Assembly (NCBI RefSeq): GCF_001641635.1
Contig: NZ_LUUB01000097.1
Coordinates: forward strand, 1-64,000
DNA from: Bradyrhizobium centrolobii
Lineage (GTDB): Bacteria > Pseudomonadota > Alphaproteobacteria > Rhizobiales > Xanthobacteraceae
DNA: 64,000 nt
Direction of reading: 5' to 3'
Shown: positions 1 to 7,330 of the stretch, one piece after another
Layout of the letters: each line of letters starts with the position of its first letter
How positions within the stretch are numbered: position 1 is the stretch's first letter
Position numbers and translations under genes: made by a program
The notes under the pieces: model-generated
The model's input: only the letters and a program-made list of their open reading frames with translations
Told to the model about the DNA's origin: nothing
Database searches by the model: none

Positions 1-654
1 CTGCCGCGTCCACCGCAACCCGGCCCGCGAATCGTGACGACGTACGATCGCCCCTCTTGGTGGACCGGGATGGCCGAGAGTCGTAAAGGTGTTTTGCCCG
101 ACGGAGCAAGCAAAATTTACGGTTTTCAGAAACCGCAATCTCGATATTGCTTGTTCACGAGGCGGAGGTGCGAGCCCACCTCCACGAAGTCCACGCCGAT
201 GCACTGACGTCCTCGGCGAAATTCACCAAGGCCCTCGCATCGAAGATGTTCGATGTTTATTCGCCAGCGCCTTTCGGACGGAGAATAGGTTGCAAAGTCA
301 TGTTGGGCGATGGCCGGCCCCCTTGCAAAGCCTTGCGATGGACTGACGGACCTCCGGGGACAAACTGTTGACGTGCTCCGGATTCCTGGGATCGCCCTTG
401 GCAACACCGCCCCCTTGGGGATGGCCGGCAGCGTACTCAAATGAGAACTGAGATTCCCAAAAAGAGGGTGCGTAACAGCATTCTCCTCTCCACCCATCAC
501 GATGATCAACGAATATTGTCCCTCTTTTGGGCTGCCTGCGTTCAAGGAGTCGCGAACGTTGCGCGGAATAATTTGAAGGCACGGCGGTCTATTGCAATGC
601 TGCAGTTGAGAAAGCTTGGCCTTGGCGGTTCTGGTTCGGCCTGATCGGGGGACG
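1..654. other. Left-edge region without a recognisable gene
   Basis: Open frames exist on both strands here, but none has a recognisable domain, a convincing ribosome-binding site or Bradyrhizobium-like protein composition. They overlap one another, and the longest (126-893, minus) runs through the downstream outer-membrane protein gene. I see no tRNA, terminator or clear repeat. It may be intergenic DNA or the worn remains of an older gene. Confidence 0.5.
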
Positions 655-1467
655 GTGGTTCGGCTTTGCGGTCGCGGCTGCATGCTGGCCCTGCTCATGT
701 TGGCTTCGCTTGGGGCACGCGCAGACGGTTGCCCCAAAGCATCGGACGAAATTGCGACGGACCGCCCGGATGTCACGAATTCAAGCCTCGTCGTGCCCGT
801 CGGCAGCTTCCAGAGCGAAAACGGCCTCAACCTGAGCACGCGGGACGGCGGTCGGACTCTCGACGGCAGCAACAGCCGCTGGCGGCTCGGCATCGCTCCG
901 TGCCTCGAGGTCTTCGTCGATCTCCCAACCTACTTCGCGAATATCAGGCCGCCTGGTGTTTCGGGATTTTCGGATGTCGGCCCCGCCGTCAAATGGCAAA
1001 TCAGCCCGATGCCGGGCAAGGTCGACCTGTCGATGACGATGGGCGTGCTGCTGCCGACAGGCCCAGCGGAGCTGGCCGGCCGCGGTGCACAGCCCTATCT
1101 CCAGTTTCCCTGGTCATGGGAACTGCACGATGGCTGGGGATTGAGCGGCATGTTCACGGAGTTCTTCCGCCCCGCGGACTTTACGGCGAAGCAGATCACC
1201 GAAGCGACATTCGTCATCGAGAAGAAGCTGTCTGACAGGATCAGCGTCTTTACGGAGTACGTCGGCGACTATCCGCAAGGCGGCGTGCCGAGCCAACTCG
1301 TCAATTCAGGGGCGCTGTATCGTCTCACGCCGACGCAACAGATCGACTTTCATCTCGCCGTGGGACTGAACCACAATTCGGCGAACTACATTGTCGGCAT
1401 AGGCTACTCGTTCCGCGTTGACGGCCTTTTCCACCAACCCGTGCGCTCAGGTGGTCGGACGCCGTAA
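655..1467 (+). CDS. Outer-membrane beta-barrel protein, phenol-degradation MetA-like transporter family
   Basis: A 270-residue exported protein. The GTG at 655 gives a short basic n-region followed by a hydrophobic stretch ending in LGARA, a plausible signal peptidase I site. An ATG at 682 or a TTG at 616 are alternatives. The mature part starts with EIATDRPDVTNSSLVVPVG, an opening typical of the Phenol_MetA_deg-like barrel proteins, and it alternates short amphipathic strands, ending in a strand-like segment with YSFRVDG. It precedes the nickel/cobalt efflux genes on the same strand with an 86-bp gap that holds the RcnR operator, so it is probably a separate transcript. Substrate unknown. 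Confidence 0.7.
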   Translation: MVRLCGRGCMLALLMLASLGARADGCPKASDEIATDRPDVTNSSLVVPVGSFQSENGLNLSTRDGGRTLDGSNSRWRLGIAPCLEVFVDLPTYFANIRPPGVSGFSDVGPAVKWQISPMPGKVDLSMTMGVLLPTGPAELAGRGAQPYLQFPWSWELHDGWGLSGMFTEFFRPADFTAKQITEATFVIEKKLSDRISVFTEYVGDYPQGGVPSQLVNSGALYRLTPTQQIDFHLAVGLNHNSANYIVGIGYSFRVDGLFHQPVRSGGRTP

Positions 1468-1527
1468 CGGCCGACCTCCGCGCGCACTCGATAACGCGTC
1501 GTTCGACACGCGGGCGCATTGACTAAT

Positions 1528-1544
1528 ATAGGGTACCCCCCTAT
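1528..1544 (+). promoter_or_regulatory. Putative RcnR/CsoR-family operator
   Basis: The 17-bp sequence ATAGGGTACCCCCCTAT is an inverted repeat (ATAGGG / CCCTAT around TACCC). It ends 9 bp before the ATG of the RcnR-like gene. G/C-tract dyads flanked by A/T are the known binding type of CsoR/RcnR repressors. Its position over the start region fits autorepression of the rcnR-rcnA pair. Operator function is inferred from sequence and place. Confidence 0.7.
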
Positions 1545-1553
1545 CTTATCGGC

Positions 1554-1832
1554 ATGTCGCACACGATCAAGCACAAGTCGAAGCTCATTGGCCGCGTCAG
1601 GCGCATCAAGGGACAGCTTGAAGCGGTCGAGCGGGCGCTCGAATCGGAAATTGGATGCGCCGACGTTCTGATGCTGGTGGCTTCGGTCAAAGGCGCAATC
1701 AGCGGTCTCACGACCGAGTTGCTCGAGGACCACATCCGCCATCACGTCGTGGACCCCGCCCACGAAAAGGATCCGGAGAAAGCCAAAGGCGCCGCGGACC
1801 TGATCGACGTCGTCCGAACGTATTTGAAGTGA
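1554..1832 (+). CDS. rcnR: Nickel/cobalt-responsive repressor, RcnR/CsoR family
   Basis: A 92-residue all-helical regulator of the DUF156 (CsoR/RcnR/FrmR) family. It carries the conserved opening RVRRIKGQLEAVERALE. Metal-ligand positions can be read directly: His3, Cys35, His60 and His64. These are the four ligands described for Escherichia coli RcnR (Ni/Co) and differ from the Cys-His-Cys set of copper-binding CsoR. The gene sits 5 nt upstream of an RcnA-type exporter and 9 bp downstream of a dyad operator. The expected role is to repress both genes until Ni(II) or Co(II) binds. Family DmeR proteins use similar ligands, so cobalt could be the main inducer. Confidence 0.9.
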   Translation: MSHTIKHKSKLIGRVRRIKGQLEAVERALESEIGCADVLMLVASVKGAISGLTTELLEDHIRHHVVDPAHEKDPEKAKGAADLIDVVRTYLK

Positions 1833-1837
1833 GTCAC

Positions 1838-2899
1838 ATGACCGATCTGTCGCAACTGCTCCAACAGAGCAGCGCACACGCATGGCTATTCGTGCCCAGC
1901 GCCATCCTGCTCGGCGCGCTGCACGGCCTCGAGCCCGGTCATTCCAAGACCATGATGGCGGCGTTCATCATCGCCATCAGGGGGACCGTGCTTCAGGCCG
2001 TGCTCCTCGGCCTGTCGGCGACCATATCCCACACCGCCATCGTCTGGGCGGTCGCGCTCGCGGGGCTCTATTTCGGCCAGGAAGTGTCCGGCGAACGGAG
2101 CGAGGCGTACCTGCAACTGGCATCCGCCGTCATCATCATCGGCATCGCCGGCTGGATGGTCTGGCGCACATGGCGGGAGCAGAACGATGAGCACGACCAT
2201 CACCATCACGACGAGGCGCACTCCATCTCGCTCGCCGGGCTATCGCTTTTGCTGGAGGTCTTTGAAGACGGCGTGCCGCCTCGCTGGCGGATCCGGAGCG
2301 AGCCCGGCGCGCTGCCGGCTGCCGGCGATATCCAGGTGACGACCATTCGCGGCGACGGCTCGGAGCAAACCTTCGCGTTCACCGCCCGCGATGGCTACCT
2401 GGAGAGCGTCGAGGAGATTCCGGAGCCGCACGCGTTCAAGGCGCGGGTCACGTTCGCCGGCAACACCACCGAGGTTCTGTTCGAGGAGCACGATCATGAC
2501 CACATGGATCTCGGCGAACAGGACGACGCGCATGCGCGCGCCCATGCGGCCGATATCCGCAAGCGTTTTGCGGGACGCAACGTCACGACCACGCAGATCG
2601 TCCTTTTCGGTCTCACCGGCGGACTGATCCCCTGCCCCGCCGCGATCACCGTGCTGCTGCTCTGCATTCAGTTGAAGCAGTTCAGCCTGGGCTTCGTCCT
2701 GGTGCTATCCTTCGGAATCGGGCTCGCGATCACCATGGTGTCGGCAGGCGTATTGGCAGCGCTCAGCCTGCGGCACGTGGAGCGTCATTGGAGCGGCTTC
2801 AGCCGCTACGCCCATCGCGCGCCCTACGTGTCGGCGACCTTGATCGTTCTCGTCGGCGCTTACACCGGGTGGATCGGCTTGCACGAACTCATTTCGTGA
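1838..2899 (+). CDS. rcnA: Nickel/cobalt efflux permease, RcnA/NicO family, with inserted soluble domain
   Basis: A 353-residue inner-membrane exporter. The first transmembrane block contains HGLEPGHSKTMMAAF, the NicO/RcnA signature. A His-rich loop (HDHHHHDEAH, about residues 116-127) follows the third helix, and the C-terminal half has the second signature GGLIPCPAAITVLLL. Between the halves, about residues 130-215, lies a soluble module beginning with LEVFEDGVPPRWRIR and ending in a second acidic/His stretch, EEHDHDHMDLGE. E. coli RcnA has only the His-rich loop there. The start at 1838 is chosen because it follows the rcnR stop by 5 nt; a longer open frame would overlap rcnR. It should export Ni(II)/Co(II) under RcnR control. 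Confidence 0.9.
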   Translation: MTDLSQLLQQSSAHAWLFVPSAILLGALHGLEPGHSKTMMAAFIIAIRGTVLQAVLLGLSATISHTAIVWAVALAGLYFGQEVSGERSEAYLQLASAVIIIGIAGWMVWRTWREQNDEHDHHHHDEAHSISLAGLSLLLEVFEDGVPPRWRIRSEPGALPAAGDIQVTTIRGDGSEQTFAFTARDGYLESVEEIPEPHAFKARVTFAGNTTEVLFEEHDHDHMDLGEQDDAHARAHAADIRKRFAGRNVTTTQIVLFGLTGGLIPCPAAITVLLLCIQLKQFSLGFVLVLSFGIGLAITMVSAGVLAALSLRHVERHWSGFSRYAHRAPYVSATLIVLVGAYTGWIGLHELIS

Positions 2900-2957
2900 C
2901 GAGGGGCATGATCGCCTCGCGAGCGCTAGCGGGGAACGAACGTCGAGACGGACACGA

Positions 2958-3113
2958 TCAACGACACAGCAGAAGCACCAACACGGTCTTGCGGAAGGTC
3001 TCGTCATCAATCCTTCCGAACAGCTTGAAGCCCGACCAAAGACCGACGACCATGAACGGGACGCCGCCCGCATAGAGCGCCAACATGTCCTTGGTGATGG
3101 TGCCAGCAGCGAC
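2958..3113 (-). pseudogene. C-terminal remnant of a TauE/SafE-family permease
   Basis: On the minus strand, about 51 codons read as the end of a TauE/SafE (DUF81) membrane permease: a hydrophobic helix (LALYAGGVPFMVVGLWSG), then the usual loop FGRIDDETFRKTV, then the start of the final helix before a stop. The rest of a 250-residue permease is missing; upstream codons are unrelated arginine-rich sequence. It lies between rcnA (plus) and the DUF1259 gene (minus). Confidence 0.65.
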
Positions 3114-3159
3114 TTGAGACAGCGAGATTCTACAGCAAGTTATTCTGCCGTGCCGACTT

Positions 3160-4104
3160 TCAGCTCTTCGTGCTCGCGGTCTTGTCGAGCGCGGCGCGCA
3201 GGCCTTTTGCAAGTTTGATTGCGTCGTCGTTTGCCCAGAAATGCATGAAGAACATCCGCGGCTGCTCGTTCAGCATGTGGCTGTGCAGCGCGGTCACTTC
3301 GATTCCGTTTGTCCGCAATGCAGTGATCACCGGGTTCACCTCCTCACCCGTCAGCACGAAGTCGCCAGTGATGGCGGCTTTGCCGCCGCCCGTCGGCTGG
3401 AAGTTGATGCCGATTGCAACGCCCATCGGCCCGACCGGGGTCAGCGGCATGCCGCCTTCGGTGACGGGATCGCGGCGCGGCACGTTGAACTGATAGACGC
3501 CGCCATTGGCCTGTCCCTTGACGCCGATGATCTGGTCGAGCTGAGCGGTATCGAGATCGACGGCGGGCGGCGGGCTGGCCGATGCTGCTGCCGTCAGCGG
3601 CGTCTTGCTTTCGGCAAGGGCGTCATGGATGGCCGACGCGAGCTTGGCCGGATCGCCGTGTCCCAGGATATGCATGTAGAACGTTGCGGGGTTTGCCCGC
3701 AGCAAGTGATTGTGCACGGCGGTGATTTCGATGCCGCTCGCAATCATCCTTGCCATCACCGGATTGATCTCGGGCTCCAGCAGGACCAGATCGCCCATGG
3801 CCATCACGCCACCATGGGCGGGCTTGAACGCCACCCAACCGCCGAGCGCGAGCGCCGGCTTGATGGTCACGCCATCGAGCGTCACGGTGAGATCGGACCG
3901 TGGAAAGCCGTAGCGATGCACATCGCCGCTGACGGCTGGCTTTCTGCCCAGCGTCTCATCGACCTTTTGCCAGTCGACATCCTGCGCCTGGGCCGTCGAA
4001 ATGAGTGGCGGGACGAACCCGCGCCAATCGGCGTTCTGCGTGTTCGCGCCGAGGGCAAAGAGGCAAGCGCTGGCGCCAATCAACACGGAGATTCTGTTTC
4101 GCAT
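3160..4104 (-). CDS. Secreted DUF1259 protein with two tandem DUF1259 repeats
   Basis: A 314-residue protein with an N-terminal signal peptide; the region from 1 to about 40 ends in STAQAQ. Two homologous halves follow, at about residues 58-165 and 185-305. Each half has a GD(L/F)VL motif, a conserved E(I/V)NPV segment, and an H-x-H motif followed by an MH pair (AVHNHLLRANPATFYMH; ALHSHMLNEQPRMFFMH). This is the layout of DUF1259 (LppY/LpqO) proteins, whose function is not established. Repeated paired histidines in a periplasmic protein next to metal genes suggest metal binding, which is inference. AAGGAG lies 7 nt before the ATG. It is followed by the TauE remnant and preceded by the PepSY-like gene. 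Confidence 0.85.
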   Translation of the reverse strand: MRNRISVLIGASACLFALGANTQNADWRGFVPPLISTAQAQDVDWQKVDETLGRKPAVSGDVHRYGFPRSDLTVTLDGVTIKPALALGGWVAFKPAHGGVMAMGDLVLLEPEINPVMARMIASGIEITAVHNHLLRANPATFYMHILGHGDPAKLASAIHDALAESKTPLTAAASASPPPAVDLDTAQLDQIIGVKGQANGGVYQFNVPRRDPVTEGGMPLTPVGPMGVAIGINFQPTGGGKAAITGDFVLTGEEVNPVITALRTNGIEVTALHSHMLNEQPRMFFMHFWANDDAIKLAKGLRAALDKTASTKS

Positions 4105-4155
4105 TGCTCTACTCCTTGAATCGAATTTCGGGGTTGTTGCGGACCGGTCGCGACC

Positions 4156-4389
4156 TCAATTCTGCTGCTTGATCTGGCCGCTGCTGTCGACGACGAGCCG
4201 GACTTGCTTGCCGTCCTTTACCGCCCGGACGACCACGCCTTCAGCGGTCGACTTGATGTCACTGACCTCTGAGTAGCCGGCGGCCTGGAGCTTGGCGACA
4301 AGCTCCGCATTAGTCAGGGCTTGCGCGGGCGGCAGTCCGCCCACGATTGCCAGCAACGCGGCGGCAGAACAGATGATCCGTTTCCGCAT
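4156..4389 (-). CDS. Small secreted PepSY-like protein
   Basis: A 77-residue protein with a clear signal peptide (MRKRIICSAAALLAIVGG, cleavage near PAQA). One small alpha/beta domain follows: LTNAELVAKLQAAGY then EGVVVRAVKDGKQVRLVVD. This matches the PepSY_2 type found in many rhizobial periplasmic proteins, often predicted as inhibitors or sensors. The start is fixed by GGAG 8 nt upstream (CAGGAGAACA) and by the signal peptide; a longer frame to 4446 lacks both. It lies 51 bp upstream of the DUF1259 gene in the same direction, so the two may be co-transcribed. Confidence 0.8.
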   Translation of the reverse strand: MRKRIICSAAALLAIVGGLPPAQALTNAELVAKLQAAGYSEVSDIKSTAEGVVVRAVKDGKQVRLVVDSSGQIKQQN

Positions 4390-4421
4390 GATTGTTCTCC
4401 TGGTTGGAACTCTGCCCCAGG

Positions 4422-4723
4422 TGAAGTTCGTTCGATCGCCGGCCAATCGCGCGCCTCCTTCGTTGCGTCACGGCACCAGCGATAGAGCGTTTCGTAGAGA
4501 AGAGGCCCGGCATCCAACCGTTCCAGATCGCCCTCGCACATTCGCGACAAGCCGAGCGAGGCGGCGAGCAATCCGGAGGCTTTGGAGATCGAGGCGCGCC
4601 GTCCCGTACCATGCGGATCAACGGCCAAACCGCCGTCGACGCGGACGTCGATAATCGCCGGCGCGTTGCTGGCGCCGAGCGGTCGGGAAGCTTATCGGGA
4701 GAGATTGAGCAGTATGGAGACAT
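4422..4723 (-). pseudogene. Rhodanese-ChrB (chromate resistance) remnant with internal deletion and frameshift
   Basis: Two minus-strand frames together look like the two ends of a sulfurtransferase/chromate-resistance ChrB fusion. One frame begins with SISPDKL, the usual start of the rhodanese half. After a frame change the next reads SNAPAIIDVRVD, the rhodanese strand-loop. It then jumps straight to ASGLLAASLGLSRM and ETLYRWCRDATKEARDWP, the characteristic end of ChrB. About 180-200 residues expected in between are absent. No chrA transporter is nearby. The assignment rests on remembered family sequence, not on an alignment. Confidence 0.6.
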
Positions 4724-4900
4724 GCTGCGCCCTTCGTGATCAGGACGCGATTCTTGGGCATGTCGCCTCGCGGGGAGATCGCTTTCCCCGTCGGGCGAAT
4801 TAAATATCCGTGGCCAGCGATGTCAACATGTGTGCGTTCACGATTGGAACGGAACCGAGCGGCGATTTTTCAGTTTGCAGCCCCGGAAACTGGCCCGGAT

Positions 4901-5665
4901 CTAGGCGCTCATCTCCGCTCTACGATCGAAATGCGCGAAGATCGCGCTCGTCAACGCCCCCAGGAGGCTCCAGAACACGAGGCTGGTCATCGTCACCGCG
5001 ACCATGAACTGATGCGACAGCGAGGATGGCACGTTGGTCTCGACGTGCTCCAGCTCCGGCGCGCCGATGAGATGCGGCAATATCAGTAGGATCACACCGG
5101 CGATTGCCGCCGGCACGGAGCGGCGGAAGACGATCAAGGCGAGGCCCGCTGCCGTCGCCAGCACGGCGGTCAGCCACCAGATCTGGCGCGACAGCAGCGG
5201 CGCAGCGGGCACGCCTGGCAATTCCGGTGGCAGGCCGAGGCCGGGCGCGATCGTGAATACGGCAAAGCCCGCCAATCCCCACATCAGGCCTTCGTGCCAG
5301 GAGACGCTCTCGCCGGTCGCACCGCTGCGGACCGCGAAGAAGCCGGCCAGAAGCAGCGCGAAGCCGATCGCGGTCAGCACGTTCGCGGCGGCCGTATAGG
5401 CGTTGCGCTCCAGCCCCTCGCGCGGCTCCCATGCCTCGGCGCCATGGTCATGATCGGCATGGCTATGGCCTGCATGATCATGGCCGGCCGCAGCCGCCTG
5501 CGGGGCCGCCGCGGCGTCATGCTGGTGCGTCTCCGCCGCCTTCTCGAAGACCTCGGCCTTCAAGATCAGCGGAACGGTGCCGAACTGCTGAGCAACCGTG
5601 ACGATGAGACCAACGATGAAACCGGCAATGACAGACGAGAAGACGATCGAGCGAAATGTGCTCAT
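4901..5665 (-). CDS. cbtA: Cobalt transporter subunit CbtA
   Basis: A 254-residue membrane protein with about five transmembrane segments. It starts with MSTFRSIVFSSVIAGFIVG, the typical CbtA first helix, followed by a His-rich periplasmic loop (HDHAGHSHADHDHG, about residues 62-75). Later it has GLMWGLAGFAVFTIAPGLGL and the IVFRRS...ILPHLIGAPE segment common to CbtA. The family is predicted, from B12-riboswitch association in other bacteria, to import cobalt. The start is placed 10 nt after the cbtB stop. It is the last gene of a four-gene operon read from 6744 to 4901. I see no B12 riboswitch here. Confidence 0.9.
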   Translation of the reverse strand: MSTFRSIVFSSVIAGFIVGLIVTVAQQFGTVPLILKAEVFEKAAETHQHDAAAAPQAAAAGHDHAGHSHADHDHGAEAWEPREGLERNAYTAAANVLTAIGFALLLAGFFAVRSGATGESVSWHEGLMWGLAGFAVFTIAPGLGLPPELPGVPAAPLLSRQIWWLTAVLATAAGLALIVFRRSVPAAIAGVILLILPHLIGAPELEHVETNVPSSLSHQFMVAVTMTSLVFWSLLGALTSAIFAHFDRRAEMSA

Positions 5666-5675
5666 GCCACCCCGG

Positions 5676-5873
5676 TCAGTGGCAGGGGAACGCGTTCGAA
5701 TGGCGCACGTCGTGCGCGGCGTTGTGGATGACATCGATGTGGGAGAAGCCGACGACGCCGACGATGAAGACGCCGAGCACCATGGCCATCAGGGCCTGCG
5801 AAAGCCGCCCCACCTGTCCGGACGCGACCGGCAGATGCGTAACCTGGGCATTCGTGAGCTGGGATTGGCTCAT
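5676..5873 (-). CDS. cbtB: Cobalt transporter subunit CbtB
   Basis: A 65-residue single-pass membrane protein with one helix (MAMVLGVFIVGVVGFSHID). The C-terminal tail is rich in histidine and ends in a Cys-His pair (HNAAHDVRHSNAFPCH), the metal-binding tail that defines CbtB. It pairs with CbtA 10 nt downstream. The start ATG overlaps the stop of the upstream 98-codon gene (ATGA), which implies translational coupling. Confidence 0.92.
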   Translation of the reverse strand: MSQSQLTNAQVTHLPVASGQVGRLSQALMAMVLGVFIVGVVGFSHIDVIHNAAHDVRHSNAFPCH

Positions 5874-6166
5874 AGCTGTTCTCCACTTGCGATTTGGCCG
5901 TCTTCTAGCAGCTTCCGGGCGATGTCGCGACTGGTAAGATGCAGGCTCGTGCCTGCCGGAATGGCCGCGCGGGCGATCTTGGCGCTTGCGGCTGCCCGGA
6001 ATGCCCCCTCAGACCGCCGGAAATAGCCGAGGCAGTCGTCGACCGAGGGCTCCGCGCCAAGCAGCGTCCGAAATGCGCCCCGATGCACGGCGCAAATCGC
6101 GCCGTGTCCCTGGACTGGAAAGACCAGGGACGTGATGTCGGTGCGCCAGTGCACCTCGTCGTTCAA
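5870..6166 (-). CDS. Uncharacterised 98-residue protein coupled to cbtB
   Basis: A soluble, mixed alpha/beta-looking protein with no signal peptide or membrane segment. It overlaps both neighbours by the four-base ATGA junction (start at 6166 with the upstream membrane gene, stop at 5870 with cbtB), so it is very probably translated. Its composition (HWRTDITSLVFPVQGHG; PAGTSLHLTSRDIARKL) resembles short uncharacterised alphaproteobacterial proteins, but I cannot assign a family. It contains two cysteines and five histidines but no obvious metal motif. It could regulate or assemble the CbtBA system. Confidence 0.75.
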   Translation of the reverse strand: MNDEVHWRTDITSLVFPVQGHGAICAVHRGAFRTLLGAEPSVDDCLGYFRRSEGAFRAAASAKIARAAIPAGTSLHLTSRDIARKLLEDGQIASGEQL

Positions 6167-6744
6167 GTCGAGATCGCGCGTCCCCGCCCGAGCGGATTGA
6201 TCAGGCGGACGATTTCGCAGGCCGCGACCAGGCCAACGAGCCAGACGGCGCTGAGCAGCCCGAGCCGGGTCACGATGGCGGCGGTGAAAGCCATCTCCCC
6301 GCCCAGGAACGGCGTCGCGGCAAACAGCACGAGCTCATAGGCGGCGTAGGCGCAAATCAGCGTGAGTGCCAGGATCAGCGGCGTGCGGTTCTGCGGCAGC
6401 GCGCGGAGAACGGCCGACGAGACGACGGTCGCTGCGAGCGCGGCGGCGCCGATGACAAAGCCCCAGGCGATCGTGCTGGCATCGATCGGATAATGCAGCG
6501 CGCCGAATCCGATGGTCTGGTTGACGAGCCACGCGCCGGTCATGACGAGCAGCGCCGGACGCAGCGGCAGCATCGCCGCCGCCACCACGGCGAATGCCGC
6601 AAACGGCGTCGCGCAGGCCAGCGCAAAGCTCGCCAGCGCGCACGATACGGTCAGCAGCGCGAAGCAGAACAGCGGCACATGGCGCGGCTCGACCGGATGC
6701 AGGCGGAAGCGGTCGGCGTGAGGCGGCAGGATATCGAGAGCCAT
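6163..6744 (-). CDS. Uncharacterised ~6-helix membrane protein, first gene of the cbtBA operon
   Basis: A 193-residue hydrophobic protein with about six predicted helices, including LFCFALLTVSCALASFALA, LALTLICAYAAYELVLF and LLSAVWLVGLVAACEIV. It has a polar motif, NQTIGFGALHYPID, in the middle. The length and helix count are like those of ECF-transporter substrate-binding (S) subunits, but no family motif is certain. The start ATG at 6744 follows AAGGAG with good spacing. It ends in an ATGA overlap with the next gene. The operon position suggests a role in cobalt or cobalamin-precursor entry. Confidence 0.75.
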   Translation of the reverse strand: MALDILPPHADRFRLHPVEPRHVPLFCFALLTVSCALASFALACATPFAAFAVVAAAMLPLRPALLVMTGAWLVNQTIGFGALHYPIDASTIAWGFVIGAAALAATVVSSAVLRALPQNRTPLILALTLICAYAAYELVLFAATPFLGGEMAFTAAIVTRLGLLSAVWLVGLVAACEIVRLINPLGRGRAIST

Positions 6745-6904
6745 GAATGATCTCCTTGCCGGACTCTTAGCATATTTTGCGAATTTCATCTGATATCGCC
6801 GGGAACCTATCAGGTTGATACGGCCGGCACGATGCCAGGATGGGGCGTTGTGGTCTACGAAAAGTAGACGAGGCAGCTGGCAGACCTGCGATTGCGACGA
6901 CAGG

Positions 6905-7330
6905 TCAATCGGCGCGGTGCGCCGACGGCCCGGACGGCTGCTGCCAGGCCTCGCCCGTCCGCTGCGCAAGGGCAAGACGCAGCGCGGCTTCGAGGTCACA
7001 TTGCTGGAACGGCTTCTGAAGGATGGGAGTATCCCCAAAGCCCGAGAGCAGGCTCGCAGCCCCGTAGCCGGTCGCGAAGACGAAGGGGATGCCCCGCCCG
7101 GCGATGCAGCGCGCCACGTCGAAGGTCTGCCGTCCGTTGAGATTGACGTCGAGAACCGCGACGTCGAAAGTCAGCGCGGCGGCCTTCTCGAGCGCCTCAT
7201 CGACGCGGGAGGCGACGCCGGCGATTTCGCAGCCGGCCTCAGCCAAGGTGTCCTCAAGCAGCATCATGACCAGCGCCTCGTCCTCGATGACGAGAACTCG
7301 CAGACCGGCCAAACCGATTTCAGATGCCAT
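6905..7330 (-). CDS. Single-domain response regulator (CheY-like)
   Basis: A 141-residue receiver domain. The acidic pair is in VLVIEDEALVM, the phospho-acceptor Asp in VLDVNLNG, the Thr/Ser position in FVFATGYG, and the conserved Lys in LQKPFQ. No output domain follows, only a short tail. Two ATGs occur in tandem after GGGAGGA; the second (7330) has better spacing and is used here. It overlaps the 3' end of the hybrid kinase by 11 nt, so the two are coupled. HWE/HisKA2-type kinases commonly have such single-domain partners. Confidence 0.88.
   Translation of the reverse strand: MASEIGLAGLRVLVIEDEALVMMLLEDTLAEAGCEIAGVASRVDEALEKAAALTFDVAVLDVNLNGRQTFDVARCIAGRGIPFVFATGYGAASLLSGFGDTPILQKPFQQCDLEAALRLALAQRTGEAWQQPSGPSAHRAD

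Noticed and set aside
126..893. 255-codon minus-strand open frame
   Set aside because: It overlaps the well-supported outer-membrane protein gene, is Arg/Ser/Pro-rich as expected from antisense of high-GC DNA, and has no recognisable domain.
6745..6904. Possible B12 riboswitch before the cbtBA operon
   Set aside because: I looked for the conserved B12-box and GCCACTG-type core because cbtBA genes are often controlled this way. Only a short TATCAGGTTGATA dyad is present at 6808-6820; the riboswitch core is absent.
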